This document shows positions 16,985 through 26,291 of a stretch of DNA of 64,000 nt, one piece after another. A program made the position numbers and the translations under genes. The stretch is from an uncultured Bacteroides sp. Its GTDB lineage: Bacteria; Bacteroidota; Bacteroidia; Bacteroidales; Bacteroidaceae. Positions within the stretch are counted from its first letter, which is position 1; each line of letters begins with the position of its first letter. The stretch is taken from contig NZ_OY762899.1 in the NCBI RefSeq assembly GCF_963666545.1, positions 2,542,001 to 2,606,000 of the forward strand, read 5' to 3'. The notes under the pieces are model-generated. The model did no database searches and was not told the origin of the DNA. It was given only the letters and a program-made list of their open reading frames with translations.

Positions 16985-18019
16985 ATGGCAAAAATACTGG
17001 TTATCCGCTTTTCGGCTATAGGAGATGTTGCAATGACCGTTCCCGTAGTACATTCATGGGCAATGCAATATCCTCAGCACGAGATTGTTTTTTTAAGCCG
17101 TCCATCATTGGCGCCACTTTTTAGCAATTTGCCTAAGAATGTTACTTTCTATAATGCTGATCTCAAGGGAAAACACCATGGATTGAAAGGCCTCTATTCC
17201 CTGTTAAAAGAACTTAAAGCATTACATTTTGATGTTATAGTCGACTTACATAATGTGCTACGCACGAACTTTTTGTCTTTTTTATTCAGACTTTCAGGCG
17301 TTCCCACCTATTCTCTGCATAAAGGGCGGTGGGAAAAAAGAAAACTTGTTCGTCGCAAAAACAAAGTGTTGGCTGCCCAGAAGAGCTCGTTCCAGCGATA
17401 CGCTGATGCATTTGAGAAGTCGGGTTTTCCCGTGCTTCTCAATTTCACTTCTATTTATGGGAATCAGAAGGGTCCAATTTCCGGATTGCATTCTATAACG
17501 GGCGAAAAAGGAGAGCTGAAATGGATTGGAATAGCTCCTTTCTCTAAACATAAAGGTAAGATTTATCCTTTAGAGCTCGAAGAACAGGTGGTAGCCCATT
17601 TTGCACAAGATAGTAACGTGAGAGTGTTTTTGTTTGGTGGAGGCAAGGAAGAAGAAGATTGCTTCAAGGGCTGGACTGAAAAATATCCTACAGTGGTGTC
17701 ATTGATAGGAAAACTGAAGATGGACACGGAGCTGGCACTCATGAGCCATTTAGACGTGATGCTGTCAATGGATTCAGCTAATATGCATCTGGCTTCTTTA
17801 GTAAATATCCCGGTTATATCCGTTTGGGGGGCAACACACCCCTATGCAGGCTTTATGGGATGGAAACAGTTGCCCATCAATACCGTTCAAGTAGACGACT
17901 TGTCTTGTCGTCCTTGTTCTGTTTTCGGTCAGAAACCCTGTTTTCGTGGCGATTATGCTTGTTTGTATGGCATAAAACCAGAGCGTGTGATTGGAAAGAT
18001 AGAAAGTATAATAAAATAG
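16985..18019 (+). CDS. Glycosyltransferase family 9 (heptosyltransferase-like)
   Basis: A 344-residue GT-B enzyme of the ADP-heptose:LPS heptosyltransferase family. The N-terminal signature is ILVIRFSAIGDVAMTVPV. The C-terminal lobe has GIAPFSKHKGK and the donor-site region LDVMLSMDSANMHLASLVN and VISVWGATHP. It adds a sugar to the inner core of LPS on the cytoplasmic face. ATG at 16985 is chosen over the TTG directly before it. Second gene of the DUF4254-GT9-kinase operon. Confidence 0.9.
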   Translation: MAKILVIRFSAIGDVAMTVPVVHSWAMQYPQHEIVFLSRPSLAPLFSNLPKNVTFYNADLKGKHHGLKGLYSLLKELKALHFDVIVDLHNVLRTNFLSFLFRLSGVPTYSLHKGRWEKRKLVRRKNKVLAAQKSSFQRYADAFEKSGFPVLLNFTSIYGNQKGPISGLHSITGEKGELKWIGIAPFSKHKGKIYPLELEEQVVAHFAQDSNVRVFLFGGGKEEEDCFKGWTEKYPTVVSLIGKLKMDTELALMSHLDVMLSMDSANMHLASLVNIPVISVWGATHPYAGFMGWKQLPINTVQVDDLSCRPCSVFGQKPCFRGDYACLYGIKPERVIGKIESIIK

Positions 18020-18034
18020 TGCAGGGTAACAATA

Positions 18035-18817
18035 ATGGCAAAGATTAGAATTAGTGCGAAGTACCAGTCAGACAAAAGAATTAAGGCATTTGTGGAAAGT
18101 ATACCTGATATATTTGATTGTGACGGTACTATTATTTATCAAGAACGTAATGTGTTAAAAGCTTTCTGTGTTGAAGACTCTCGCAAGAATTTGAATCAGA
18201 TAGTGGTGAAAAAATATAAACGTTTGCATGTTTTTCAGCGTTTAATTTATACTTTTTTTCGCTCAAGTAAAGCCCAGCGCGCTTTTGATAATTCGGTGGA
18301 ACTTCGTAGAAGAGGAATTAATACGCCGTATGGAATAGCTTGTTTAGAACAATTTGATAAGGGAATATTGGACTGTGGCTATTATGTAAGCAGTTTTACG
18401 GATGATTCTCCAATAGGAGTTGCTTTGGAGGGCAGTTTAGGCTTTGATAAATCTGTAGCTGATGCTTTTGCCTCCTTTGTGGCTACTCTTCATGAAAAGG
18501 GCATTTTGCATCATGATTTAAACTCAACAAACGTGCTTTACTCTTTTTCGGAAGCAAGATATTCTTTTTCGATTATTGATATTAATCGTATGAGATTTTC
18601 TCCTATAGAAAAAGAAATAGATCGGAAAACTTGTTTTGATAATCTAACTCGCTTTACGGGGAAGATGGATTTGTACGAATACGTTGTTAGCCATTATATT
18701 AAGTACCGTGGGTGGAGTGAAAACCTGTTGTCTGAAGCCGTACATGTAAAGATAGAACATGATAAGGCTTGGCGAAGACGAAAGGACTTTCTAAAGTGGT
18801 TGCATCCCTTTTTCTAG
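18035..18817 (+). CDS. Lipopolysaccharide (Kdo/WaaP-family) kinase
   Basis: A 260-residue small kinase-fold protein. VVKKYK carries the likely ATP-anchoring Lys, ILHHDLNSTNVLY is the catalytic HxDLxxxN loop, and IIDINRMRF replaces DFG with DIN, as in this family. It most likely phosphorylates Kdo or a heptose in the LPS core. It follows the GT9 gene by 15 bp. Its last 4 bases overlap the end of the convergent GT2 gene. Confidence 0.85.
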   Translation: MAKIRISAKYQSDKRIKAFVESIPDIFDCDGTIIYQERNVLKAFCVEDSRKNLNQIVVKKYKRLHVFQRLIYTFFRSSKAQRAFDNSVELRRRGINTPYGIACLEQFDKGILDCGYYVSSFTDDSPIGVALEGSLGFDKSVADAFASFVATLHEKGILHHDLNSTNVLYSFSEARYSFSIIDINRMRFSPIEKEIDRKTCFDNLTRFTGKMDLYEYVVSHYIKYRGWSENLLSEAVHVKIEHDKAWRRRKDFLKWLHPFF

Positions 18818-19587
18818 CTGATCTCTTCGTCAATATCATAGTTGTTTAAATCACTCTCCCAGATTTTAGCTATAGTTATGAATTTATAAAAAGCATCCAT
18901 TCCAGCGTTAACCAACCCTGCTTTTCCGTCTCTGAAACCTCCTTTTATTATATAGGCCTTAATAAAGCGATAAGCCGGAGCATAAAAAAGAGCAAATAGA
19001 GAATGTTTTTTTCCTTTCCTTTTGAATATTTCTTGAGCGGTATATGTGTTTAATTTGTTTATACGCATCTCCAATGGGTTGTTGATTAAGTGGATGAAAG
19101 CTAGATCTTTTCTTTTGGATGGTATATATTCCACTAGCCCATCGATGTGGGGTACGGAGTGCACGGTAGGTGGCCAGTTTGCCTTTTCTTTTCTGAAGAA
19201 ACGGAGTATATGGTCAGGATAATCACCATGCATGAACTTTCCCATGAAATAGTTCTTTCTTGGTATCCGTATCCCGTCTGAGCAATGAGGCTTTTGTATA
19301 TGCTCATAAAGATATACTCTGAGAGCTTCGGGTACAACCTCATCTGAGTCAACAACTAGCACCCATTCATTTGATGCTGACTGGATGGCAAAGTTTCTGG
19401 CAGGTTCGCAATAGCTAATTTTTTTGTGGTATACTATTTTGCAGTTGTACTCTTTGGCAATGGTAATGGTCTGATCTGTGCTGTACATGTCACAAATTAC
19501 GATCTCATCAAAGCCTTTAACCGACTCTAAAACTCTTCTAATAAATTTTTCAGAGTTAAATGTATGTATAATAATTGATATCTTCAT
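18814..19587 (-). CDS. Glycosyltransferase family 2 (WaaE/KdtX-like)
   Basis: A 257-residue GT-A enzyme. SIIIHTFNSEKFIRRVLES opens the nucleotide-binding fold, and VLVVDSDEVVPEAL carries the DxD-type metal site. The middle (RNYFMGKFMHGDYPDHILRF) matches the WaaE/KdtX-type subfamily that decorates LPS inner core. It is transcribed on its own from an upstream TAACTTTG box. The C-terminal ...NNYDIDEEIS overlaps the kinase stop codon region by 4 bases. Confidence 0.88.
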   Translation of the reverse strand: MKISIIIHTFNSEKFIRRVLESVKGFDEIVICDMYSTDQTITIAKEYNCKIVYHKKISYCEPARNFAIQSASNEWVLVVDSDEVVPEALRVYLYEHIQKPHCSDGIRIPRKNYFMGKFMHGDYPDHILRFFRKEKANWPPTVHSVPHIDGLVEYIPSKRKDLAFIHLINNPLEMRINKLNTYTAQEIFKRKGKKHSLFALFYAPAYRFIKAYIIKGGFRDGKAGLVNAGMDAFYKFITIAKIWESDLNNYDIDEEIS

Positions 19588-19592
19588 GATAG

Positions 19593-19600
19593 CAAAGTTA
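19593..19600 (-). promoter_or_regulatory. -7 box for the WaaE-like GT2 gene
   Basis: Minus-strand TAACTTTG, a perfect TAnnTTTG match only 5 bases upstream of the ATG. Its closeness implies either a nearly leaderless mRNA or that the real start is further downstream. Confidence 0.4.
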
Positions 19601-19686
19601 AGACATAAATCTTAAGGTAACGATGCTTTTTCAAAAAAAAAACATAAAAACAATTTGTAACCAGTCTGTAATACAAATAAATAACG

Positions 19687-19694
19687 TACTTTTG
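19687..19694 (+). promoter_or_regulatory. -7 box for the CDP-alcohol module
   Basis: TACTTTTG matches TAnnTTTG and lies 23 bases before the ATG at 19718. No well-spaced -33 TTG is seen (nearest TTTG is 29 bp away). Confidence 0.45.
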
Positions 19695-19717
19695 ATAGAT
19701 TTTACAAAACTAAGTTT

Positions 19718-20767
19718 ATGCGTATAGTGCTATTCTGTGAAAATAAATATGCTATTGATATATTGTATCCGATATATCGAGAGGCATCTGAATCTCAACA
19801 ATATGATACATTTTGGTATGTAGACAAACGCAAAATACCAATTTTCCCTTTGGATGGAGAGGTTCGATTTACAAACTCTATTCAAGCTATATACGACTAT
19901 TCTCCTGAAGTCATTTTTGTGCCGGGAAATATCGTACCTTATTATTTACCCGGAGTGAAGATTCAGGTGTTTCATGGGTATGCCGCAGAGAAAAAAGATC
20001 ATTGGATTATTAGACGATATTTTGATACATATTTTACTCAAGGTCCTTTTTTTACGAAAGGATTTTCTGCATTAGCTCAAAAATATGGAGACTTTGAAGT
20101 AGTGGAGACCGGCTGGCCTAAGCAAGATTGGATAAAAAAACATTGGCACGATTTTGACGTGCAAAAAGCAGAGCTTTTATCTGATCACAAAAAAAAGCAA
20201 GTAGTGCTGTATGCTCCAACCTTTTCGCCTTCTTTAACTTCGTTATCTCATATAAAAGAGGCATTGGTTAATTTAGTAAAGGAGAAAGATGTTGTGTTAT
20301 TGCTTAAATTCCACCCTCTAACAAAGCAGGAATGGGTAGAAGAATATAAATTGTTGGCAGAACGAGAAGAGCATATTGTATGGATTGACGATTTTGATGT
20401 TACAAAGTATCAGCTAATGTCTGATGTGATGATTAGCGATACATCATCTACAGTCTATGAATTTTTATTACTTAATAGGCCGGTTGTTACTTTTCGCACC
20501 ATCTCCAAAGACATCTATTGGACCAATATCACTGATATTTCTCAATTGTCGGAGGCTTTCGAGAAAGCACAACACGATGATGATTGTATCCAAAAGCGCC
20601 AATGGATTGTGGATAACTATGATCCATATCTGGACGGGAATGTTTGTAAACGTATGCTTGTTGCCGCTACCGATTATATTAAGAGACATGGTGTGCCAAA
20701 GGAACGTAAAGTTAATCTTTGGCGTAAATATGTAAGTATAAAAACCTTTGGGCGAATAAAACGATAA
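19718..20767 (+). CDS. CDP-glycerol glycerophosphotransferase-family protein
   Basis: A 349-residue member of the Glyphos_transf family, whose known members move glycerol or ribitol phosphate from a CDP donor to a glycan or teichoic acid acceptor. Family landmarks are VVLYAPTFSPSLTSL, LLKFHPLTKQEW and ISDTSSTVYEFLLLNRPVV with the C-terminal GT-B nucleotide site. There is no signal peptide. It is the first gene of a tight cluster with a class V aminotransferase (6-bp gap) and a cytidylyltransferase (10-bp gap), which likely make its CDP-linked donor. The nature of the alcohol is unresolved. Confidence 0.82.
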   Translation: MRIVLFCENKYAIDILYPIYREASESQQYDTFWYVDKRKIPIFPLDGEVRFTNSIQAIYDYSPEVIFVPGNIVPYYLPGVKIQVFHGYAAEKKDHWIIRRYFDTYFTQGPFFTKGFSALAQKYGDFEVVETGWPKQDWIKKHWHDFDVQKAELLSDHKKKQVVLYAPTFSPSLTSLSHIKEALVNLVKEKDVVLLLKFHPLTKQEWVEEYKLLAEREEHIVWIDDFDVTKYQLMSDVMISDTSSTVYEFLLLNRPVVTFRTISKDIYWTNITDISQLSEAFEKAQHDDDCIQKRQWIVDNYDPYLDGNVCKRMLVAATDYIKRHGVPKERKVNLWRKYVSIKTFGRIKR

Positions 20768-20773
20768 GATAAA

Positions 20774-21814
20774 ATGATGAAATCATATGTATTCCCTGGA
20801 AATATAGAGGAGGAAATCCTTCAAATAGCTGCCCAACAGATACCGTATATGCGGACTGCTGAATTTTCTGGCATAGTGAAAGAATCGGAAAAAATGCTTC
20901 TTGAACTGATTAAGTGTCCAAATGGGCGAGTCATCTTTTATACTGCATCGGGTACCGGTGCTATGGAGGCGGTGGTAACTAACTTTGTTATGTTACGGAA
21001 AAAATCTTTTATCGTATCAGGCGGATCATTTGGCCGTCGTTGGAAAGAATTATGTGATTATTATGCTTGCCCGAATGATTTTTTTGAAGTACCCTTCGCC
21101 AAAGACATCGATTATGGCAAACTAGAAGCAGCGATAGTAAAATCTCAACCGGATGTTTTCTTATGCCAACATCACGAAACTTCTACAGGGCAGTTATTTG
21201 ATTTGGTCAGGATTTCAGCCATTTGCCATAGGCATGGTATTTATCTGATCGTTGATGCGATAAGTTCGTTTTTAGCCGATTCTCTTGACATGACTGCACT
21301 TGGCATTGATATGTGTATCACTAGCAGTCAGAAGGGGTTAAATATTCCTCCCGGCCTTTCGTTCATAGTGCTTGCGGAGAGAATGTTGAAAGAACCTTTT
21401 GCCCGCAAGGGCTACTATTTCGACTTTATCGAGAATCTTAAGAATTTGGAACGGGGACAGACTCCTTATAGTCCGGCTACTACTCTTTTCTTGCAGTTAC
21501 ATGCTCGTCTGGAGAAAAACGTATTGTTGGGTGCTGAAATGATTACTGACAGCGTGAGAGAGAAAGCCTCTTATTTTAGGCATCTTTGTAATAAGAATGG
21601 TTGGGAGTGCCCCGCTGAAGTTCCTTCTAATTGCATCACAGGTTTTTTTGTTCATCGAAACGGGGATATCTTATTTACAGAATTGTTGAAACAAAACATT
21701 TATATTATGCCCGGAGGTACTCCACATTATTTTCGTGTATCTCATTTGGGGGTACAAACAAAGGAGGACCTTGATGAGTTGGCAACACGTATTAAAGAAA
21801 TAGAAAACCGTTAA
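20774..21814 (+). CDS. Class V aminotransferase (2-aminoethylphosphonate-aminotransferase-like)
   Basis: A 346-residue PLP enzyme of fold type I. TASGTGAMEAVV is the cofactor phosphate loop, LIVDAISSFLAD carries the Asp that pairs with the pyridine nitrogen, and CITSSQKGLNIPPG holds the Schiff-base Lys. The pattern resembles PhnW and serine:glyoxylate/alanine:glyoxylate transaminases. Context between a glycerophosphotransferase-like protein and a cytidylyltransferase suggests it aminates a keto/aldehyde precursor of a CDP-activated amino-alcohol or aminophosphonate. No PEP mutase or phosphonopyruvate decarboxylase is in the window, so an aminoethylphosphonate product is not established. Confidence 0.8.
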   Translation: MMKSYVFPGNIEEEILQIAAQQIPYMRTAEFSGIVKESEKMLLELIKCPNGRVIFYTASGTGAMEAVVTNFVMLRKKSFIVSGGSFGRRWKELCDYYACPNDFFEVPFAKDIDYGKLEAAIVKSQPDVFLCQHHETSTGQLFDLVRISAICHRHGIYLIVDAISSFLADSLDMTALGIDMCITSSQKGLNIPPGLSFIVLAERMLKEPFARKGYYFDFIENLKNLERGQTPYSPATTLFLQLHARLEKNVLLGAEMITDSVREKASYFRHLCNKNGWECPAEVPSNCITGFFVHRNGDILFTELLKQNIYIMPGGTPHYFRVSHLGVQTKEDLDELATRIKEIENR

Positions 21815-21824
21815 CCTTAATCGA

Positions 21825-22319
21825 ATGGATAAAAAAACAGTAAGGGTGTTTACTTCAGGCAGTTTTGATCTGTTTCATGTTGGGCATCTAAATATATTGG
21901 AAAAATCGGCTGCATTGGGAAATGAGCTTATTGTTGGCGTGAGTACGGATGAGCTGATAGAAGAATACAAGGGGATGAAGCCTATTGTTTCTTTTGAGCA
22001 ACGCTTCAGAATCATTTCGGCCCTTAAGTGTGTCACCAAGGTGGTGAAGCAAGTGAAACTGACAGAAATAGCTCAACTTCGCAGAGAGAATATCGATATC
22101 GTCACGATTGGAGACGATTGGATAAATAAGTACTTAGAAGGGTTGGAATGGATGAAAACTCAACCGGATAAGAAAGTCGTCTATTTCCCTTATACTCCTG
22201 GAGTAAGTACCACGAGCATTAAAAAAGAAATAATTAACAGCACGAATTTGATTGTTGAAGCCGCCTTGCAACGGGAAGCGGCTCTTGACTATAACTGGAA
22301 AGAAGACGAAAGAAAATAA
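21825..22319 (+). CDS. Cytidylyltransferase-family protein (TagD-like)
   Basis: A 164-residue nucleotidyltransferase. VFTSGSFDLFHVGHLNILE contains the HxGH signature and TPGVSTTSIKK the ISTTxIK-type motif of glycerol-3-phosphate and ethanolamine-phosphate cytidylyltransferases. It is longer than TagD (about 130 residues) by a C-terminal helical tail. It probably makes the CDP-activated donor for the glycerophosphotransferase-like protein two genes upstream; the substrate is open. Confidence 0.85.
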   Translation: MDKKTVRVFTSGSFDLFHVGHLNILEKSAALGNELIVGVSTDELIEEYKGMKPIVSFEQRFRIISALKCVTKVVKQVKLTEIAQLRRENIDIVTIGDDWINKYLEGLEWMKTQPDKKVVYFPYTPGVSTTSIKKEIINSTNLIVEAALQREAALDYNWKEDERK

Positions 22320-22349
22320 AGTGGATAACTAGACCTAATTTTTGAAAAT

Positions 22350-23138
22350 ATGTTTGTTTCATTGTTAATCTCCACCTATAATTGGAAAGAAGCTTTGGCT
22401 CTCTCCTTGCGTAGCGTGTCCGCCCAGACGGTGAAGCCGGATGAGATTGTAATAGCTGATGACGGTTCTTCAGATGACACGCGTCAACTTATCGAACGTT
22501 TGAGACCTGAAATAGGTATACCTATCGTACATATATGGCACGAGGACAAAGGTTTTCGCAAGACAATCATTTTGAATAAAGCGATCCTTAGCGCGTCTTT
22601 TCCTTATATCATACAAATTGATGGAGATGTAGTGCTTGACAAGTTTTTCATTGCGGATCATCTTGAGACTGCGGAGGAGGGCTATTTTGTCTGTGGCAGC
22701 CGTGTGGGGTTGGGGAAGAATTCGACACGGCGCATTCTTTGTGGCACAACACGCAATCCTCTTGGTTTTAAACAAGGTTTCAAGTATATGTTTAACGCGA
22801 TTCGTTCGCGTACGCTCAGGCGTTATCTGGCAAAGCGTTATGCTCAGAAAAGGATCGCGCACCTCAGAGGATGTAACATGGCTTTTTGGAAAGAAGACCT
22901 GTTACGTGTAAATGGTTATAATGAAGACCTGATTATGTGGGGTCGCGAAGATGCGGAAATAGCTTATCGTCTTTTTCATGCGGGTGTAAAGAAGAAATGT
23001 TTGAAGATGGGAGGGGTACAGTTTCATCTGCACCATCCGCAGTCTTCTGGTGAGAATAAACATTTCCATGAAAAAGTGCTCCGGCAAGTTATTGAAGAAA
23101 AGATCTCTTGGTGCGAAAATGGAATTAATAAGAAATAG
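22350..23138 (+). CDS. Glycosyltransferase family 2 with galactosyltransferase-type C-terminus
   Basis: A 262-residue GT-A enzyme. SLLISTYNWKEALALSLRSV starts the fold and IIQIDGDVVLDKFF carries the metal-binding DxD. The C-terminal half has LRGCNMAFWKEDLLRVNGYN and MWGREDAEIAYRLFHAG, the GT7/GT27-type acceptor/metal motif. Likely adds a hexose or HexNAc to the LPS glycan. It follows the cytidylyltransferase by 30 bp and precedes a GT8 gene by 19 bp, all on the same strand. Confidence 0.88.
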   Translation: MFVSLLISTYNWKEALALSLRSVSAQTVKPDEIVIADDGSSDDTRQLIERLRPEIGIPIVHIWHEDKGFRKTIILNKAILSASFPYIIQIDGDVVLDKFFIADHLETAEEGYFVCGSRVGLGKNSTRRILCGTTRNPLGFKQGFKYMFNAIRSRTLRRYLAKRYAQKRIAHLRGCNMAFWKEDLLRVNGYNEDLIMWGREDAEIAYRLFHAGVKKKCLKMGGVQFHLHHPQSSGENKHFHEKVLRQVIEEKISWCENGINKK

Positions 23139-23157
23139 AACTTAAAGGTGAATAAAG

Positions 23158-24093
23158 ATGGATATAGCATGTAATATTGATAATTGTTATGTGAAATATT
23201 GTATCGTTATGCTTGTCTCATTGTTTGAAAATAATGAGCGAGAAGAGTTTAACGTATATGTCGTATCGGATAATTTAAGTGAAGAGAATAAACTGTTGAT
23301 GACAGACTCTTTAGAAAGATACAAAAATAATTTATGTTTCTGTAATGTAGGTAACGACATTCTTCGTGACTGCCCCATTAATCCGGATAGTTATATTTCA
23401 ATCTCAACTTATTATCGCTTGTTCTTACCCTTGATACTCCCTGTGGAAGTTTCAAAAGTGCTATACTTGGATTGCGATTTGGTCGTAATGTCGTCTATTA
23501 AAGCTTTGTGGGATATTGATCTTACAAATAATGCGCTTGGTGTAGTGGAGGATATGTGGAGTTTTCCTCTAGATTATCCTTATGAGGCACATGAAAGATT
23601 GGGATATGCTCACGAATACTCGTATTTTAATGCGGGTGTCATGCTGATTAATCTGGATTATTGGCGCGCGCATAATATTCTTGGAAAGTGTGTGGAATAT
23701 ATAAAAAAATACCCAGAGAGGCTTGTCTTGAATGATCAAGACGTATTAAATGCGGTTTTGTATGATCAAAAACTCTTTATATCCTTTATTTGGAACATGC
23801 AAGAAGGTTTTTATCGTAGGAAAAGAAAAGTCCGTTGGGAAACTTGGGTGGAACTTGATTCATTGTTGGCCACTCCTTCTATTCTTCATTATAACGGAGA
23901 GATAAAGCCTTGGCATAAAGACTCCTTTCATCCACTAACTAAAGAATGGTTTGTTTATCTGGATAAAACAAAATGGAAAGGAGAGCGTCCCGCTGTGAGT
24001 CTTTGGGACTCTTTATGTCGCTTGATGAAATCTGCCGGATACTTTTTGAGAATAGATAAACCGATATATAGGAAGAACTTGTTAAAGAAGTGA
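23158..24093 (+). CDS. Glycosyltransferase family 8
   Basis: A 311-residue retaining GT-A enzyme (LPS glucosyl/galactosyltransferase type). IACNIDNCYVKYCIVMLVSL is at the N-terminus, VLYLDCDLVVM has the DxD, and YFNAGVMLINLDYW, NDQDVLNAVL and ILHYNGEIKPWH complete the family signatures. It is the last plus-strand gene of the cluster and faces the frameshifted GT2 gene. A decayed second copy of this gene in the same arrangement lies at 26905-27128. Confidence 0.9.
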   Translation: MDIACNIDNCYVKYCIVMLVSLFENNEREEFNVYVVSDNLSEENKLLMTDSLERYKNNLCFCNVGNDILRDCPINPDSYISISTYYRLFLPLILPVEVSKVLYLDCDLVVMSSIKALWDIDLTNNALGVVEDMWSFPLDYPYEAHERLGYAHEYSYFNAGVMLINLDYWRAHNILGKCVEYIKKYPERLVLNDQDVLNAVLYDQKLFISFIWNMQEGFYRRKRKVRWETWVELDSLLATPSILHYNGEIKPWHKDSFHPLTKEWFVYLDKTKWKGERPAVSLWDSLCRLMKSAGYFLRIDKPIYRKNLLKK

Positions 24094-24138
24094 AAGTAGA
24101 CACACCGTGAGCCAATTTGTAAGGGTGAATCTCCTTGA

Positions 24139-25132
24139 TCATTTCCGCTTGGGCAGTAGCTTCCTATAAAAGGTGATGAAAGAAGAATAACGATTAAAAT
24201 GGTTGTATATGAAATATCGTCTTAGCGCATAAAAGACGCCAATCTTATTTGTTTTTAGTTTGTCATATTGATGGACTATTTCTAGGACTTCATCTATGAT
24301 ATTCTTATTAGACGAAATATCTCCAGAGATTATTACCCAGTCAATTAGGTGCAATGCCGATTTCAGAGGTCTTGCGGGTTTTTTGATAGTTATATTTTTA
24401 TCAATCGCAAATTGGAACTGTTCATGAAGAGCTTCCAAATATTGGAACTCGCCCGATAAGAGAGGAACGATTATTGGCAATGCTTCCTTTTCGTATCCGG
24501 TAATGATATTTAGGCACAGAAAGGAAAACTGTTTTTTTTGAATTATAAAATAGTTTGTGTTGTATTGCCATATCCTCATAAACTTTCCCCACTGGAAAAC
24601 GAATGCCATTGAACAGTTCTCGTTTGTATAGCTTGTCCCATAAATAACTCTTGATTACGGCATCATCCAATAGATTACTGACGGCTTTTTTGTTATTAAA
24701 TTCCAGTATTGTTCCTAATTCAGAATTAACTTTGTTCCGATCATTATATTCCAAGAAATGTGAACACATGGAGATATTGGCGTTGTATTCAATGGTCAAG
24801 CTCAGCAAAGTTTCATACATGTCTTTTTCTATCCAGTCGTCTCCGTCAACGAAACCGATGTAAGCGCCACGCGCATTGTCAAGTCCTATATTTCGGGAAT
24901 AGCTTACGCCTCTATTTTCTTGGTGTATAATTGTAACTCGTTTGTCTTGTGCCGCAAATTGGTCGCAAATGCAGGGGGAACTGTCGGTGGAGCCATCGTT
25001 AATTATTATAATTTCGAGGTTAGTGTAGGTTTGCCCAATGACTGAAGTCAAGCATTCTCTTAAATAATATTCAAGGTTGTAAACGGGTATGATAATACTG
25101 ATAAGTGGGTGGTGCGATGATTGTTCTAACAT
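24139..25132 (-). pseudogene. Frameshifted GT2 glycosyltransferase
   Basis: A gene of about 331 codons split by one extra base. The first part (from 25132) has the GT2 core: SIIIPVYNLEYYLRECL, INDGSTDSSPCICDQF and GFVDGDDWIEKDMYETL. After the words NNRSSLIG it runs out of frame to a stop near 24422. The remaining C-terminal part continues in another frame (GEFQYLEALHEQF to RKLLPKRK, ending 24139). Alignment with the intact paralogue at 27144-28133 places the +1 in a run of three G on the coding strand (CCC at 24452-24454 on plus). Confidence 0.85.
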
Positions 25133-25166
25133 GTCTTTTAGCTACGTTTATGTTATAATTGCTCGG

Positions 25167-25197
25167 CAAAAATACATAAACTATTGAAATGCGCCAA
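25167..25197 (-). promoter_or_regulatory. Promoter of the frameshifted GT2 gene (copy A)
   Basis: Minus strand: TTG (25195-25197), 20 bp, then TATTTTTG (25167-25174), a perfect TAnnTTTG. The architecture is identical to the promoters of the two other GT2 paralogues (26836-26866 and 28175-28205). Confidence 0.7.
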
Positions 25198-25317
25198 TTA
25201 ATGAGATCTTAAACTCGCAACATGACAAGACTTATTTGTTGCCGTGTTTTTAACCGAGGACATCAGGCGTTAGGGTTGGGAAGAATAATCAAATGCGGCA
25301 TTATTCTACTCTATGTC

Positions 25318-26256
25318 TTACTTATTTATCTTTTTTAAATCAGAAAGGCTTAAAATCTGTTTTTTTCTGAGATGTAGATAGGTCATTAACTTAAACCAAA
25401 AATGCCGAAGATGGTAATGGATTGAATCTTTATTAACCATGACGTTGCAGCTATATTGTTTAGCTAATCGAATATAGTGGTTTCTGAATGGGCTGTCGCA
25501 ATTGTACGCCCATGGCTTTCGTTTTCCCGTAAAATGGATTATTGCGGGCTGTTTAAAGGAATTATATAAATCGGGTAATCTGTTTTCCTGAATTTTTAGT
25601 TGAGTAAACATGAAAAAATCCATTAAATTCCATCGGATGGAAATGAACTTTCGTTTATCATGGAGTAATGCGTTTAATACATCCTGATCGTGGTGCTGAA
25701 TTATTTGGCGATTTTCTTGAATAAACTTCTGGCATTTGCTTGATAAGTCCATTTCTCTCCAATATTTTAAATTTATCAACATCACTCCAGCGTTAAAATA
25801 CGAATAGGAGGTTGGATAGCCCAATGTTTCAGGAGATATCGTATCAAAAGGAGGCCTTTCTTCAACGGCGGCAACAGCAAAATCTTCCATATCTGTTTCC
25901 CATAAATCTTTAATGGAGTCAATAACCATTAAATCACAATCTAAATATAGAACTTTATCTATGTTTTCAGGCAATAATTCAGACATAAAGATTCTGAGAT
26001 AGGTTGCTAAGCTTAGATGGTCATCTTCTTTAATTGGAAATTTTTCTATTAGCGAATGTGAAACATCGCAGAAATTTATTTTTAGGCCGAAATGAGATGT
26101 AAGTTTATATAATCTATCTTTATTAGCCTCGCAAACCCTATTGTTTATAATATAAACAGTAAAACGTTGTTGAGGGTTATGAGAGAGCAGGCTTAATAAC
26201 ATTAACCCGCATTGCTCTGTGTAATTGTTGTCTATATTACAAACGATGTAAATCAT
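25318..26256 (-). CDS. Glycosyltransferase family 8
   Basis: A 312-residue GT8 enzyme with the same signatures as the gene at 23158: IYIVCNIDNNYTEQCGLMLL, KVLYLDCDLMVIDS (DxD), SYFNAGVMLINLKYW, DQDVLNALL and IIHFTGKRKPW. ATG at 26256 is chosen because it aligns with the start of the paralogue; two in-frame ATGs slightly upstream are possible. It follows the truncated GT2 (26292-26795) and probably shares its promoter. The next gene downstream is the frameshifted GT2. Confidence 0.88.
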   Translation of the reverse strand: MIYIVCNIDNNYTEQCGLMLLSLLSHNPQQRFTVYIINNRVCEANKDRLYKLTSHFGLKINFCDVSHSLIEKFPIKEDDHLSLATYLRIFMSELLPENIDKVLYLDCDLMVIDSIKDLWETDMEDFAVAAVEERPPFDTISPETLGYPTSYSYFNAGVMLINLKYWREMDLSSKCQKFIQENRQIIQHHDQDVLNALLHDKRKFISIRWNLMDFFMFTQLKIQENRLPDLYNSFKQPAIIHFTGKRKPWAYNCDSPFRNHYIRLAKQYSCNVMVNKDSIHYHLRHFWFKLMTYLHLRKKQILSLSDLKKINK

Positions 26257-26291
26257 ACACATTAATTCTATCAATTAATAAAAGGGCAAAA

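Noticed and set aside
20774-22319. Definite 2-aminoethylphosphonate pathway
   Set aside because: PEP mutase and phosphonopyruvate decarboxylase are absent from the window, so the product is left open.
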